Shown: positions 9,601-18,727 of the stretch, piece after piece | Numbering within the stretch: position 1 is the stretch's first letter | How the letters are laid out: each line of letters opens with the position of its first letter | Source of the DNA: Planctomycetales bacterium | GTDB taxonomy: Bacteria; 4484-113 | Length of the DNA stretch: 64,000 nt | Assembly: GCA_030606285.1 (NCBI GenBank) | Contig: JAUWGS010000001.1 | Span: 240,696 to 304,695, forward strand | Direction: 5' to 3' | The notes under the pieces: generated by a model | What the model saw: only the letters and a program-made list of their open reading frames with translations | Told to the model about the DNA's origin: nothing | Databases searched by the model: none | Program-made: the position numbers and the translations under genes

Positions 9601-9995
9601 AACAGCTCGCGGTCCTCCGCGCGGCCAATCGCCAGCGCGCTGGTTCCGAGGAATTTCATGCCGTATCGTTCCGCGATGCCGCTGGAAAACAGCTCCGTCG
9701 CCAGATTGAGCCCCGTCTGACCGCCGATGGTGGGTAGGATGCCATCCGGTCGCTCCAGTGCGATGATCTTTTCCAGGTGCGGCAGGTCCATCGGCTCGAT
9801 GTATACCCGGTCGGCGGTTTCCACATCTGTCATGATGGTAGCGGGATTGGAATTGACCAGGACGACTTCCACGCCTTCCTCGCGCAGCGCCTTGCAGGCT
9901 TGGGTACCAGAGTAGTCAAATTCTGCGGCCTGGCCGATTATGATCGGCCCGTTCCCTATCACCATTACCTTGTTGATTTCTTCTCTTTTAGGCAT
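6696..9995 (-). CDS. carB: Carbamoyl-phosphate synthase large subunit
   Basis: 1099 aa; duplicated ATP-grasp halves and C-terminal MGS-like domain ([51 protein letters not shown]). Confidence 0.98.
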   Translation of the reverse strand: [1099 protein letters not shown]

Positions 9996-10006
9996 AATTT
10001 CTTATT

Positions 10007-10034
10007 CCCGGAGACCGTCGGTCTCCAGACCGGG
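10007..10034 (-). repeat. REP-like repeat copy L1 at the 3' end of the RAYT
   Basis: cccGGAGACCgtcGGTCTCCagaccggg; minus-strand reading CCCGGTCTGGAGACCGACGGTCTCCGGG. Confidence 0.7.
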
Positions 10035-10049
10035 TGTCCCTCGTTCCCT

Positions 10050-10076
10050 CCGGGGACTGTCGGTCTCCAGACCGGG
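10050..10076 (-). repeat. REP-like repeat copy L2 at the 3' end of the RAYT
   Basis: ccggggactgtcggtctccagaccggg, near-identical to L1. Confidence 0.7.
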
Positions 10077-10680
10077 CGTCCTCGCGTCCGGGACAATCTT
10101 CATATACCACATACCCTCGTACCACAGCGCCGCATACTCATCCGGCAAACCCACAAGCTCATCCCGAACCGGATTCGACACAATATAGTCCGCCTTCTCA
10201 CGGAAATCCGTCTCCGAGCGGATAATCCGGTCATAGTAGTCGCGCTTCCACAGGGCCCCGGAGACCCCACGCCGACGGTTTAGCTCACGAGCCGAGAAAC
10301 TCTTGACGCTCTTGAGTAGCTCATCGAGTCGCCACCACTCTCCCGATGACTTCCGCAGCGGCGTGACTACCAGATGAACGTGATTCGGCATTACGACGCA
10401 AGTGTGGAGAAGCCACTTCTCATCATGCCAGTATAGGCACGCTTTCAAAACGCATATGCGCTCTGAAAGTGAGAGCTCACGAATCCCTTCGCGAAGGCTG
10501 TAAGTAACGAAGTAAGTGCTTCCGCCTACCTGCCAATGCGGCAGGTAGTGGCGATACTTGTGCACCCAGAAAGATGGATGCTTCCTATTCCCATTCACAC
10601 CTGCTGTATTGCCGTTAGCCACTTGCCGACCCATGAACCGTCAGCTTCTCGACCGGACGCTCTGGCAGTTCAGAGTGCAC

Positions 10681-10706
10681 GCCCGACCTGGAGGTCGACG
10701 GTCCCC
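10681..10706 (+). repeat. REP-like repeat copy R upstream of the RAYT, opposite orientation
   Basis: gcccgacctggaggtcgacggtcccc resembles the reverse complement of L1; enclosed by GAGTGCA...TGCACTC. Confidence 0.5.
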
Positions 10707-10717
10707 AAACTGCACTC

Positions 10718-10740
10718 AAAAAAAACACCCCTTTCGGGAT
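10718..10740 (-). terminator. Rho-independent terminator of trpS
   Basis: Minus strand ATCCCgaaaGGGGTG followed by TTTTTTTT, just after the trpS stop. Confidence 0.75.
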
Positions 10741-10743
10741 ACG

Positions 10744-11976
10744 CTAGAGTGCAAAGTAGTTTATCTTCATTGCCTCCTTAACCATACCGAGCGTCTCTTT
10801 GCCCAGAATTCGCGCCTTTCTCGTGCCCTCCAGCAGGATTTCTTTCACCCGCTCTGGGTGTTCCTCGTACGGCTTGCGCCGCTCGCGAATGGGCGCTAGC
10901 ATCTCGTTGAGCACGTCAGTCAGCCTTTCTTTACACTCGACACAGCCCAGTTCGCCGGTCTTGCAGTCGCGCTCGATCTCAGCCACGCGCTCCGCTTGGT
11001 TGAAGACCTTATGGTACTTGAACACGTTGCAGATTTCGGGATTGCCCGGGTCGCCCTTATGTATCTTATCCTTATCGGTGATTGCCTTCCACACCGTTTC
11101 CTTCACCGCTTCCGGCGGGTCGGCGAGGTTTATGACGTTTCCCAGGCTCTTGCTCATCTTCGTGTCGCCATCCAATCCTGCCAGGCGCGGCACGTCGCCG
11201 ATGAGCGCCTCCGGCATAGGGATTATCTCCTTTCCGCCGCCGTAGAGCTGGTTGAACTTGCTGACTACGTCGCGCGTAAGCTCCACGTGCGGCTTCTGGT
11301 CTTCGCCTACCGGCACCAGATGCGCCCGCACGAACGTTATGTCCGCCGCCTGCGACAGCGGATACCCGAAGAATCCGTATGTGAGTTGGTCGAAGCCTAT
11401 AAAATCGGGCGTCTGGTGGCGTATGGGAGTAAGGCTTAGCCACTTGTCAACTTGCTCCGTAATACTCTCAACAGAAACCGCTCCGTCTTCGTCAAGAGTT
11501 GCCTTTCCTACTTTCTCCCTATTCTGGATGTATTCCCTGGAGCCATAACAGAAGGCGTTAATCAAGTACTGTCTGAATTCCTCAGAAGCATCCTTAGCAA
11601 TCATTCCATATTGAATCGCTTCCGCCTTCGTCGTGGGATTATGCCGCAGCTTATTCATATTGGTGAATAGCCCGTAGATGCTCGTGAGTTCGGCGATCTC
11701 AGGGATCATTGACTGCACGCAAAGCGTCGTGACCTCCGGATCGATGCCCACCGCAAGGTTGTCCATCGCCACGTCCAGCACCGCCTGTTTTAGCAACTCC
11801 GGCTTGTCCCAGTGGGTCGTCAGCGCCTGTATATCAGCGATGAGCAGGTAGGTCTCGTAGTCGTGCTGGAGCTTCACTCGGTTTTTAAGGCTGCCCACGT
11901 AGTGCCCCAGGTGCAGCTTGCCCGTCGGGCGGTCGCCCGTCAGGATGCGCTTGCGGTTGGATTTTGGCTCGACCAT
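10744..11976 (-). CDS. trpS: Tryptophanyl-tRNA synthetase
   Basis: 410 aa; RPTGKLHLGHYVGSL (HIGH region), TKMSKSLGN (KMSKS), YPLSQAADITFVRAHLVPVGEDQ. Confidence 0.95.
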   Translation of the reverse strand: MVEPKSNRKRILTGDRPTGKLHLGHYVGSLKNRVKLQHDYETYLLIADIQALTTHWDKPELLKQAVLDVAMDNLAVGIDPEVTTLCVQSMIPEIAELTSIYGLFTNMNKLRHNPTTKAEAIQYGMIAKDASEEFRQYLINAFCYGSREYIQNREKVGKATLDEDGAVSVESITEQVDKWLSLTPIRHQTPDFIGFDQLTYGFFGYPLSQAADITFVRAHLVPVGEDQKPHVELTRDVVSKFNQLYGGGKEIIPMPEALIGDVPRLAGLDGDTKMSKSLGNVINLADPPEAVKETVWKAITDKDKIHKGDPGNPEICNVFKYHKVFNQAERVAEIERDCKTGELGCVECKERLTDVLNEMLAPIRERRKPYEEHPERVKEILLEGTRKARILGKETLGMVKEAMKINYFAL

Positions 11977-12194
11977 CAGACGGTGATTCTACCACGCCAG
12001 GCAGGATGTCAATCAGCAGGCGGAGTTGTGTCTTTAGATCGCCAATTACTCACGAACACTGTACAAGCGGTCTCGAGTCTATTCTGATCGCTTAGTAGTT
12101 GAATTTCCTGCATGACATCCCATTATGAAGGAACGGTTCCAGTAAGGTCTCCTTCCTTTGCAGACGGTTTTGAAGATAATACAGCGCTTATTCT

Positions 12195-12698
12195 TCAACG
12201 AGCCTTTCTTATTCCAGTAAACGTCCACGTAGGATTTGGATAAAAGTGACCTCTGCGTTCGTCAAGGTCGAAGCGTCTAAACAGGATGTTCCCACCATTC
12301 GTACACAGAAGCTGGAATTCGGTCGTTTCAAATGACTCACAAATAATCCACTTATACTTATCACTAAGAGAGCGGAAGAGAGCTTTGCGGGCATCGAAGT
12401 TAATTTTCATAGACATCGGCTTGTCCACTATTAGACAAACAGATGTCTCGTTGATGCACTTAATTCTACCTGTGTAAAGCCTTTTTCTTGTTTCGGAGTC
12501 TCCCGGTAGCGAATACTCGTCTAACCATGTGTATTCGCCAGTGATGCCAGGAAGGTCATCGACAACAGTCGCGACAACGTATGCGGCCCGTGACCCCGGA
12601 TCGCAGCTGACTAACACTGATACCAGCACTGAGAATGCTATTAAGCAGCCCATACTACAAACGCACGTCTGGCGCCAGGTGGATTTTGGCTCACCCAT
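12195..12698 (-). CDS. Hypothetical lipoprotein-like protein
   Basis: 167 aa; lipobox-like VLVSVLVSC; first residues MGEPKS mirror trpS MVEPKS. Confidence 0.5.
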   Translation of the reverse strand: MGEPKSTWRQTCVCSMGCLIAFSVLVSVLVSCDPGSRAAYVVATVVDDLPGITGEYTWLDEYSLPGDSETRKRLYTGRIKCINETSVCLIVDKPMSMKINFDARKALFRSLSDKYKWIICESFETTEFQLLCTNGGNILFRRFDLDERRGHFYPNPTWTFTGIRKAR

Positions 12699-12794
12699 CA
12701 GATTGTGATTTTACCACGCCTGAGCCTCTAATATTCGCGCTCGCCCGGTAACCTGCTAGAATAGCTTTAAGTCTACGAGGAGGTTTTCTCAAGC

Positions 12795-13568
12795 ATGCGT
12801 GCAACCATCATTACACTTGGTATTCTGGCCGCACTGGTTCTGGCAATGCCCGCCGGCGCGACGTTTATGGTCGGCGAAGAGCATTTCGACGCTGGAACGA
12901 TGCGCGTCCTGCAGACAACGACATTCTTCTTTGAATATGTCACAACGATGACCGAAGACGGCGAGACCTCCGTGTTCAAGGGCCTTTTTGCCCAGAACGT
13001 GGACCGGACGCGGGTGGACACGGATATTCGCGGGATGCTGGGCGACGCAGAAGGTCAGGAGGCTATGTTCGCCCAAATTATGGGTTACACCGGCGTGATT
13101 ATGAAGCCCGAAAGCGACACCATAACGCTCTATCACGTGCCCGAGAAGTACATAATCCTCCATCCCGAAGAGCTCGAGGGAGAAATCCCCGACTTTATGC
13201 CCGACATTGAGGAGATGACCAAGGCCACCGCAAAGCCTGAAGAGGGCAAAGAGCCCATCGTCACCAAGGCGAAAATCGGCGAGGAGAAAATCGACGGCCA
13301 TCCCTGCATCATCTACGCGCTTACTGTCACCATTCCGGACGAAGACACGCTAACCGGTAAAATCTGGGTGGCCCAGGATTACGGCGATTTCAAGCCGCAC
13401 CTCAAGATTATCGCCACGCACGAAGACGGTGACGAGACGATGATAGAGTTCCACAACGTCAAAGTCGGTAAGCCCGACGACATCTGGTTTAACATCCCGG
13501 AGGGCTACGTTGAGGTAAAAGACATGATGGGGCTCTTCGACATGGGCGCAATGACGGGCGAAGGCTAG
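12795..13568 (+). CDS. Secreted protein, outer-membrane lipoprotein-sorting-like
   Basis: 257 aa; signal peptide; GAGGAGG RBS; ...KIDGHPCIIYALTVTIPDEDTLTGKIWVAQDYGDFKPHLKI... Confidence 0.65.
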   Translation: MRATIITLGILAALVLAMPAGATFMVGEEHFDAGTMRVLQTTTFFFEYVTTMTEDGETSVFKGLFAQNVDRTRVDTDIRGMLGDAEGQEAMFAQIMGYTGVIMKPESDTITLYHVPEKYIILHPEELEGEIPDFMPDIEEMTKATAKPEEGKEPIVTKAKIGEEKIDGHPCIIYALTVTIPDEDTLTGKIWVAQDYGDFKPHLKIIATHEDGDETMIEFHNVKVGKPDDIWFNIPEGYVEVKDMMGLFDMGAMTGEG

Positions 13569-13623
13569 GTCGAGAACGCACTGGCCTGATTTTCAGCTAC
13601 CTTGCTTAGGATCTAAGTGGAGG

Positions 13624-14757
13624 CTATTCCTCCTTAGCATCTTCCCCTTCTGTCGCGTTCTTTACGTTTGCAACCGACGCTTCTGCATCTCCCTCCGTCA
13701 CAGTTGACGACTCATTGTACATTGTCTCCGCCGTGATCCGCATCCGCGAGTTATCCACTATCGCTCGCATCTGCTGCTTTTCGCCGTCTGCTTCGGTCGT
13801 AATGAGCAACGCCATATTCATCGTCAGGTCGCCGTCAATGCTGCTGTAGTTGCCCCGTTCAAGGTCGAACACGAGGCTGTAGCTGCCGGCGATGGTCATC
13901 TTCTCCACTTCAGTGTCGTACCTGACGCCGCCTTCCGTTCCCTTGAATGTCAGACCCTCCGGTGCCTGCCCCGAGATTTGCGCGGCAAAAAGCACAAGCT
14001 CTTCATGCTCCTCACCGACTATCTCTTTGAGCCGCCAGATAACCTGCACTTCCAGCGCACTATCGCCCAGGGGCAACTCCACCGTGCGTTCCCAGGGCTC
14101 GCCCACCGACACCTCGCCTTCCGGCAGCTCCATTACGAGTTCTGTGAGCCGGTCCCAGTCCAGGTAAGGGAACATCGGAGAACTTTTCGCCTTCGTCAGC
14201 CGGTCCCATGCGCTTCCGGTTCGCCTGTAATGCCCTCTCGCATCAACTCGGCTCGTGAACGAAGCTTGTAGCGCGTTCGCCAGCGCCTGTTCCTCAGGCT
14301 CAAACAGCTCTTCTTCGCCGTTGGCCAGCACTCGCGCGCCTTCATCGTCCAGAATAAGCGTTCTCTTCAGCGTTTCCTGATCGGCCGTCTGCACCTTATC
14401 CATCACGAAAGACGAAACGCGCGATGTCTGCGCGAGGGTTCCGCTCTCACCAAGGCTTCCGGTGGAAACGTTTTTCAGCATATCCACCGTCGCAGTGCTA
14501 CTCGTCACGGCGCGTTGCTCTGCGCCGTTCTCCACATTGGGCTCCAGCATCAACGTGGTCTGAGACTCGCTGTGGTAGCTCACGTCATAGCGTTCATCTG
14601 GAGTGAGCTTGAGCGCCAGCTCTACCTTCTCGTAGGTCGGTCGCTTGCCAGCGGCTTGAATGACCGATCCCTCGTCGTTTTCAGTGGTAGGTATGCACGC
14701 GCCTATTGCTCCCATAATTAGAGCGATTATTGCGCACAACAAGAGTTCCCGACACAT
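13624..14757 (-). CDS. Hypothetical lipoprotein
   Basis: ORF 13624..15015; start moved to MCRELLLCAIIALIMGAIGAC (lipobox); upstream part overlaps the ornithine cyclodeaminase gene. Confidence 0.65.
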   Translation of the reverse strand: MCRELLLCAIIALIMGAIGACIPTTENDEGSVIQAAGKRPTYEKVELALKLTPDERYDVSYHSESQTTLMLEPNVENGAEQRAVTSSTATVDMLKNVSTGSLGESGTLAQTSRVSSFVMDKVQTADQETLKRTLILDDEGARVLANGEEELFEPEEQALANALQASFTSRVDARGHYRRTGSAWDRLTKAKSSPMFPYLDWDRLTELVMELPEGEVSVGEPWERTVELPLGDSALEVQVIWRLKEIVGEEHEELVLFAAQISGQAPEGLTFKGTEGGVRYDTEVEKMTIAGSYSLVFDLERGNYSSIDGDLTMNMALLITTEADGEKQQMRAIVDNSRMRITAETMYNESSTVTEGDAEASVANVKNATEGEDAKEE

Positions 14758-14815
14758 ATCAGCCCCCTTGAGTTTACGCCACTCAGTTATTGACCGAACA
14801 CTTGCGCCGCCGTTA

Positions 14816-15808
14816 TTAGAATTCGAACTCGTGGCCCACGCCCCGTTCGGCGGCTTCCTTATACACATAGGTCGCCGTAGCCATGTCCTGCAACGCCAGC
14901 CCGACAGATTTGAATAGCGTGATGTCGCTGTCCGCGACACGTCCTGTCTTAGTGCCCGCAACAACTTCACCGAGCTCCGCAGCGATGTTGTCCATGCTCC
15001 ATGCTCCTTCCTCAATCGGTATCTGGAAATCTCCAGCTTCCGCCTTGCACGCTTCAGCCGAATCCGGGAAGACCTTGCTCTTCACCACGGTTGCCGTATC
15101 CAGCTCGCGCATTCCCGGCGCATGCGAGCCAATAGCGTTAATATGCGTGCCTGCCTCCACCCACGATCCGTTGATTATCGGGTCTTTGGCGCTTGTGGCG
15201 AGTGTCAGGATGTCGCACGCGCGCACAGCGCTTTCCGCGTCTTTCGCAACTTCCGTTTGTACCCCGGTAATCTTGGTGGCATCGCGGGCGAACATCTGTT
15301 TTGTCTCGTCATCGTCCACGCTACAAACCAGGCAGCGCTCCAGTTCGCGCGTTTTGGCGACAGCCCAGGCCTGCGTGCGCGCCTGTACGCCGGTTCCGAA
15401 CAGCGTGTGCACCTTGGCGTCCATTCGCGCAAGGTACTTGGTCGCGAGTCCCGATACTGCGCCCGTCCGCACTGCCGTCAGGTATCCGCCATCCATAATG
15501 CATATCGGCGCGCCGGTTTCGGGATTGAGCAGGATAATCGTGCCCATCACGTTGGGCAGGTTGAACTTCGCAGGATTATCCTTATAGACGGTCACGACCT
15601 TTGCGCCCAGCGCTTTCAGCCCCGGGATGTACGCCGGCATAAACAATGACAGCCCGGCGTAATCGGGCGCTGTAATGGGCGTGCGCACCGGCATAATGAC
15701 GTTGCCTGCGGCGAAATCGGCAAACGCCTGTTCGAGGATACTGATTGCGCCCTCCATCGTGATGAGTTCCTGCACGTGGGCGCGGGACAGAAGTCGTACT
15801 TTCGCCAT
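14816..15808 (-). CDS. Ornithine cyclodeaminase / mu-crystallin family protein
   Basis: 330 aa; LTAVRTGAVSGLATKYLARMDAKVHTLFGTGVQARTQ; GSHAPGMRELD. Confidence 0.92.
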   Translation of the reverse strand: MAKVRLLSRAHVQELITMEGAISILEQAFADFAAGNVIMPVRTPITAPDYAGLSLFMPAYIPGLKALGAKVVTVYKDNPAKFNLPNVMGTIILLNPETGAPICIMDGGYLTAVRTGAVSGLATKYLARMDAKVHTLFGTGVQARTQAWAVAKTRELERCLVCSVDDDETKQMFARDATKITGVQTEVAKDAESAVRACDILTLATSAKDPIINGSWVEAGTHINAIGSHAPGMRELDTATVVKSKVFPDSAEACKAEAGDFQIPIEEGAWSMDNIAAELGEVVAGTKTGRVADSDITLFKSVGLALQDMATATYVYKEAAERGVGHEFEF

Positions 15809-15987
15809 ACTACCCCCCTCCGATGGTTTCGTTTTGGCATCCCGATTCTAGCACACGTTGTTTCCTGCTATTTTCCTGAAGCTGCACGGTGCGTCTATAA
15901 TGTTAGTGCTGAAACCTAATGCCAGCTTCCACGAGAGCCGTTGCATTTGAGAGTAAGCCTGTTCTTTTCATTAAGGAGCATTGCACT

Positions 15988-17166
15988 ATGAATATTCAGA
16001 GAGAATCTGAACTGCGTTCGAAGCGCATCACCGCAATGCCGCGCTCGGTCATCCATATGATGAGCGCACTTGCCCGTGATGTGGATGACCCGGTATCGCT
16101 ATCGTGGGCCAAGCCGGTCCACGGGACACCGGAGCACATTAACGCTGCTGCTATCGAAGCCATCGAAAGGGGTTTGTGCAGCGGGTATTCGACGGGACTG
16201 GGCCTGCCAGAGTTGCGGGAATCCATCGCAAAGAAGCTGCGACGTGACAACGGCATCCTCGCCAGCCCTGAAGAAGTTCTGGTGACAGTTGGCGCAATCG
16301 AGGGTATTACGGGTGCGCTGGCGGCTGTGATCGATCCCGGCGATGAAGTCCTCCTGCCGTCACCCAACTACTCAACTCACACCGAGCAGGTTCGCATGTT
16401 ATCGGGCAAGCCCGTGTTTGTGCCGTGCATAGAAGAAGAGGGCTTCCGGCCTGATGTAGCAGCGCTTCGCGCTGCCGTAACTGATCGCACGAAGGCCATT
16501 CTCTTGAGCACACCCTGCAACCCCACCGGCGCGGTCTTCAATGAAACCGATCTCCGCGCCATCGGTGATCTCGCGCTTGAACGCAATCTCACAGTCATCA
16601 TTGATGAAGCCTACGAGTACTTCGTGTTTGACGACACCGTTCATTTCAGCCTGGCATCGGTTCTTGAATACGGCAATAACATCATCAGCGTCTTCACCGT
16701 AACCAAGACTTACGCGATGACCGGCTGGCGCATCGGATACATACACGCGCGCGCCGACCTTGTCTTCGAGATGAACAAAGCTCACAACTGTATGGCCATT
16801 TGCGCGCCAGTCGTTTCGCAGTACGCTTCGCTCGCCGCGATTGAGGGCCCTCAGGACTGCGTGGAGGACTTCCGCTTGAAGTACCTGCGCAACCGCGACC
16901 ATGTCTGCGAGCGATTGGATGCGCTTTCCGAGCACTTCAGCTATCAGCGCCCCGCCGGTTCTTACTGCATGTTTCCTCGCATTCTACATCCCGATGGCAA
17001 GGACTCTCTTGAGTTCTGCAAGCGGATGCTGACCGAAGCTCGCGTGTCCACAACGCCCGGTGTGGGCTTCGGCACCGGCGGCGAAGAGCATGTGCGCATC
17101 ACCTTCTGTTGTGCCTACGAGGATATCGATCGCGCGTTTGACCGCATAGAAGCCTGGCTCACTTAA
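15988..17166 (+). CDS. PLP-dependent aminotransferase class I/II
   Basis: VTKTYAMTGWRIGYIHA, STPCNPTGAVF, IDEAYEYFVFD; AAGGAG RBS before ATG 15988. Confidence 0.92.
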   Translation: MNIQRESELRSKRITAMPRSVIHMMSALARDVDDPVSLSWAKPVHGTPEHINAAAIEAIERGLCSGYSTGLGLPELRESIAKKLRRDNGILASPEEVLVTVGAIEGITGALAAVIDPGDEVLLPSPNYSTHTEQVRMLSGKPVFVPCIEEEGFRPDVAALRAAVTDRTKAILLSTPCNPTGAVFNETDLRAIGDLALERNLTVIIDEAYEYFVFDDTVHFSLASVLEYGNNIISVFTVTKTYAMTGWRIGYIHARADLVFEMNKAHNCMAICAPVVSQYASLAAIEGPQDCVEDFRLKYLRNRDHVCERLDALSEHFSYQRPAGSYCMFPRILHPDGKDSLEFCKRMLTEARVSTTPGVGFGTGGEEHVRITFCCAYEDIDRAFDRIEAWLT

Positions 17167-17363
17167 GCTACAGGATAGGACAGGCTGGAGTTCTGCAAGG
17201 CCACAAAAGAGGTTCCCGGCTATCTCACCCCCAAGCGCCTACAGCATCCCTGCACTCGTGTCCTCACCGGCGCGAAAAGGGGATATGAAGGTTAGGATGC
17301 GCGCAACCCCTTCTAGGGGTCCCTCAGGAGTGCTTTGAAGCTGGCTCGAAACTCCTCGTCCAA

Positions 17364-17735
17364 CTACGGATGCTGGATTTGCTCAGGCCATTCTCCTAGT
17401 TTGGCGTAGTAAATGTACCACTTCATGAGCCTATCCCCATCTTCCCGCGTCAGAACTGTACTTCCGCTCTTTTTCAGGAGCCTTATCTGGCTGGGAGCTT
17501 TCTTGAATCCTATCGCAGCGTCCTCAGGTGGGAAGACCTTCTCATACTCGCCTGAACACCTATCAATCCACTTATTGAAAACATCTACTTCGAAGTCCAC
17601 CTGCCTCTCAAACCTGCCAGCGCAGTCGACTTGACTGCCGTGAAAACCGTCCTCCAAGCCACACCGGAGGAGACTTGCATGAATCTCCTGGCCAAGTTCC
17701 TGTAGAGTCCAATATCCCTTACTTTCCACTATCAC
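17364..17735 (-). CDS. Hypothetical protein
   Basis: 123-aa ORF overlapping by ATGA the stop of 17732..18430. Confidence 0.45.
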   Translation of the reverse strand: MIVESKGYWTLQELGQEIHASLLRCGLEDGFHGSQVDCAGRFERQVDFEVDVFNKWIDRCSGEYEKVFPPEDAAIGFKKAPSQIRLLKKSGSTVLTREDGDRLMKWYIYYAKLGEWPEQIQHP

Positions 17736-18430
17736 CTCGTCAGATTCTTCGTTCCCTTTGCACCTATTACCGATACGGTGGGCAACGCGGATTCTGCTAG
17801 AACATACTCCGCGCTTAGGCGTACGTACTTGACTTTGTCTAGGATACTGAGCGTAACCGTAATACGTTCAGGTCCTTGACGTTCGTCTAGAGTGACATCG
17901 ACCGTTAGTTCTTGGAGATTCCATCCACCATCGTCGAGGACCGTCAGTTCGATATAGCCTACTTCTAGTAGGTCCAGACCGTAGATCTTGTCCCAGAAAT
18001 CCGTCCAATATTCCGTCCGTAATTCTTCACGAACCCCCATGAAGTCGAGTTCCGCTTCATCCCAGCCGGAATCCTTGAGTATCCCTGTCAGCGAACGAAT
18101 AGTGGCCCGCTGTAAGAGGCTCAAATGATGATATCGCCTCCCCTCCCGTTTCTGCTCTCGCCAGCTATCAAATATGTCATACGCGGCGGTCGGCCAACGG
18201 CTGACCCCCAGTTCAATGCCACGCAGCGCTGAGGACGGCAGAGGTCTGGGAGTAACCTGCTGCCATCCGTAAATTGTAAGAATGTCAGTATACCCTCTGA
18301 AGCGGTCGATGCGGATACGCTCTCCGTCTGTGCGGTCATAGGAGTATCGCGTCGGCCAGACAAACATTGCAGCAAGTGCAATGACTACTACCAGCGAGAG
18401 TATCGCTAAGCCTTTGGTCAGCCGGCTCAT
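17732..18430 (-). CDS. Hypothetical membrane-anchored protein
   Basis: 232 aa, N-terminal TM helix. Confidence 0.5.
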   Translation of the reverse strand: MSRLTKGLAILSLVVVIALAAMFVWPTRYSYDRTDGERIRIDRFRGYTDILTIYGWQQVTPRPLPSSALRGIELGVSRWPTAAYDIFDSWREQKREGRRYHHLSLLQRATIRSLTGILKDSGWDEAELDFMGVREELRTEYWTDFWDKIYGLDLLEVGYIELTVLDDGGWNLQELTVDVTLDERQGPERITVTLSILDKVKYVRLSAEYVLAESALPTVSVIGAKGTKNLTR

Positions 18431-18535
18431 AATGTGGCAATTCTAACACAGACTCCTTCCAGCTTCTGTGCAGTCAAGCTTCGTCTCTAGGTCTCAGGGT
18501 GGGTATAATCCCCTACCCTATTTGGGAGGTACGAA

Positions 18536-18727
18536 ATGTTTGGCCCGGAAATCGTGGGAAAATTGGTAAAGCTCGCGCCGATGGACGAATCGATGGCGGA
18601 GACTTTCTTTTCGTGCATCAACGATCCGAAGCCCAACCGCTTCCGTCCCACGCCGCCTGTTGAGAGGGTAGAAACGGAGCGCGAATGGCTGGACTTCTAC
18701 CTCTTTGAGTGCATGCGCGAAGACTAG
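18536..18727 (+). pseudogene. Truncated GNAT acetyltransferase (N-terminal fragment)
   Basis: 63 aa GKLVKLAPMDESMAETFFSCINDPKPNRFRPTPPVERVETEREWLDFYLF resembles a RimJ-type GNAT N-terminus, with no acetyl-CoA-binding part; RBS gggaggt upstream. Confidence 0.5.

Larger units (their letters stand above)
10002..10634 (-). mobile_element. RAYT: REP-associated tyrosine (Y1/IS200-like) transposase
   Basis: 210 aa; HUH motif MPNHVHLVV, YFVTYSLREG, GALWKRDYYDRIIRSETDFREKADYIVSNPVRDELVGLP; C-terminus is the translated REP repeat (TPGLETD twice). Confidence 0.88.

Noticed and set aside
17167-17330. Possible remnant coding fragment (LEFCKATKEVPGYLTPKRLQ...) after the aminotransferase
   Set aside because: Short echo of LEFCK in the upstream gene only; not enough similarity to claim duplication or a pseudogene.
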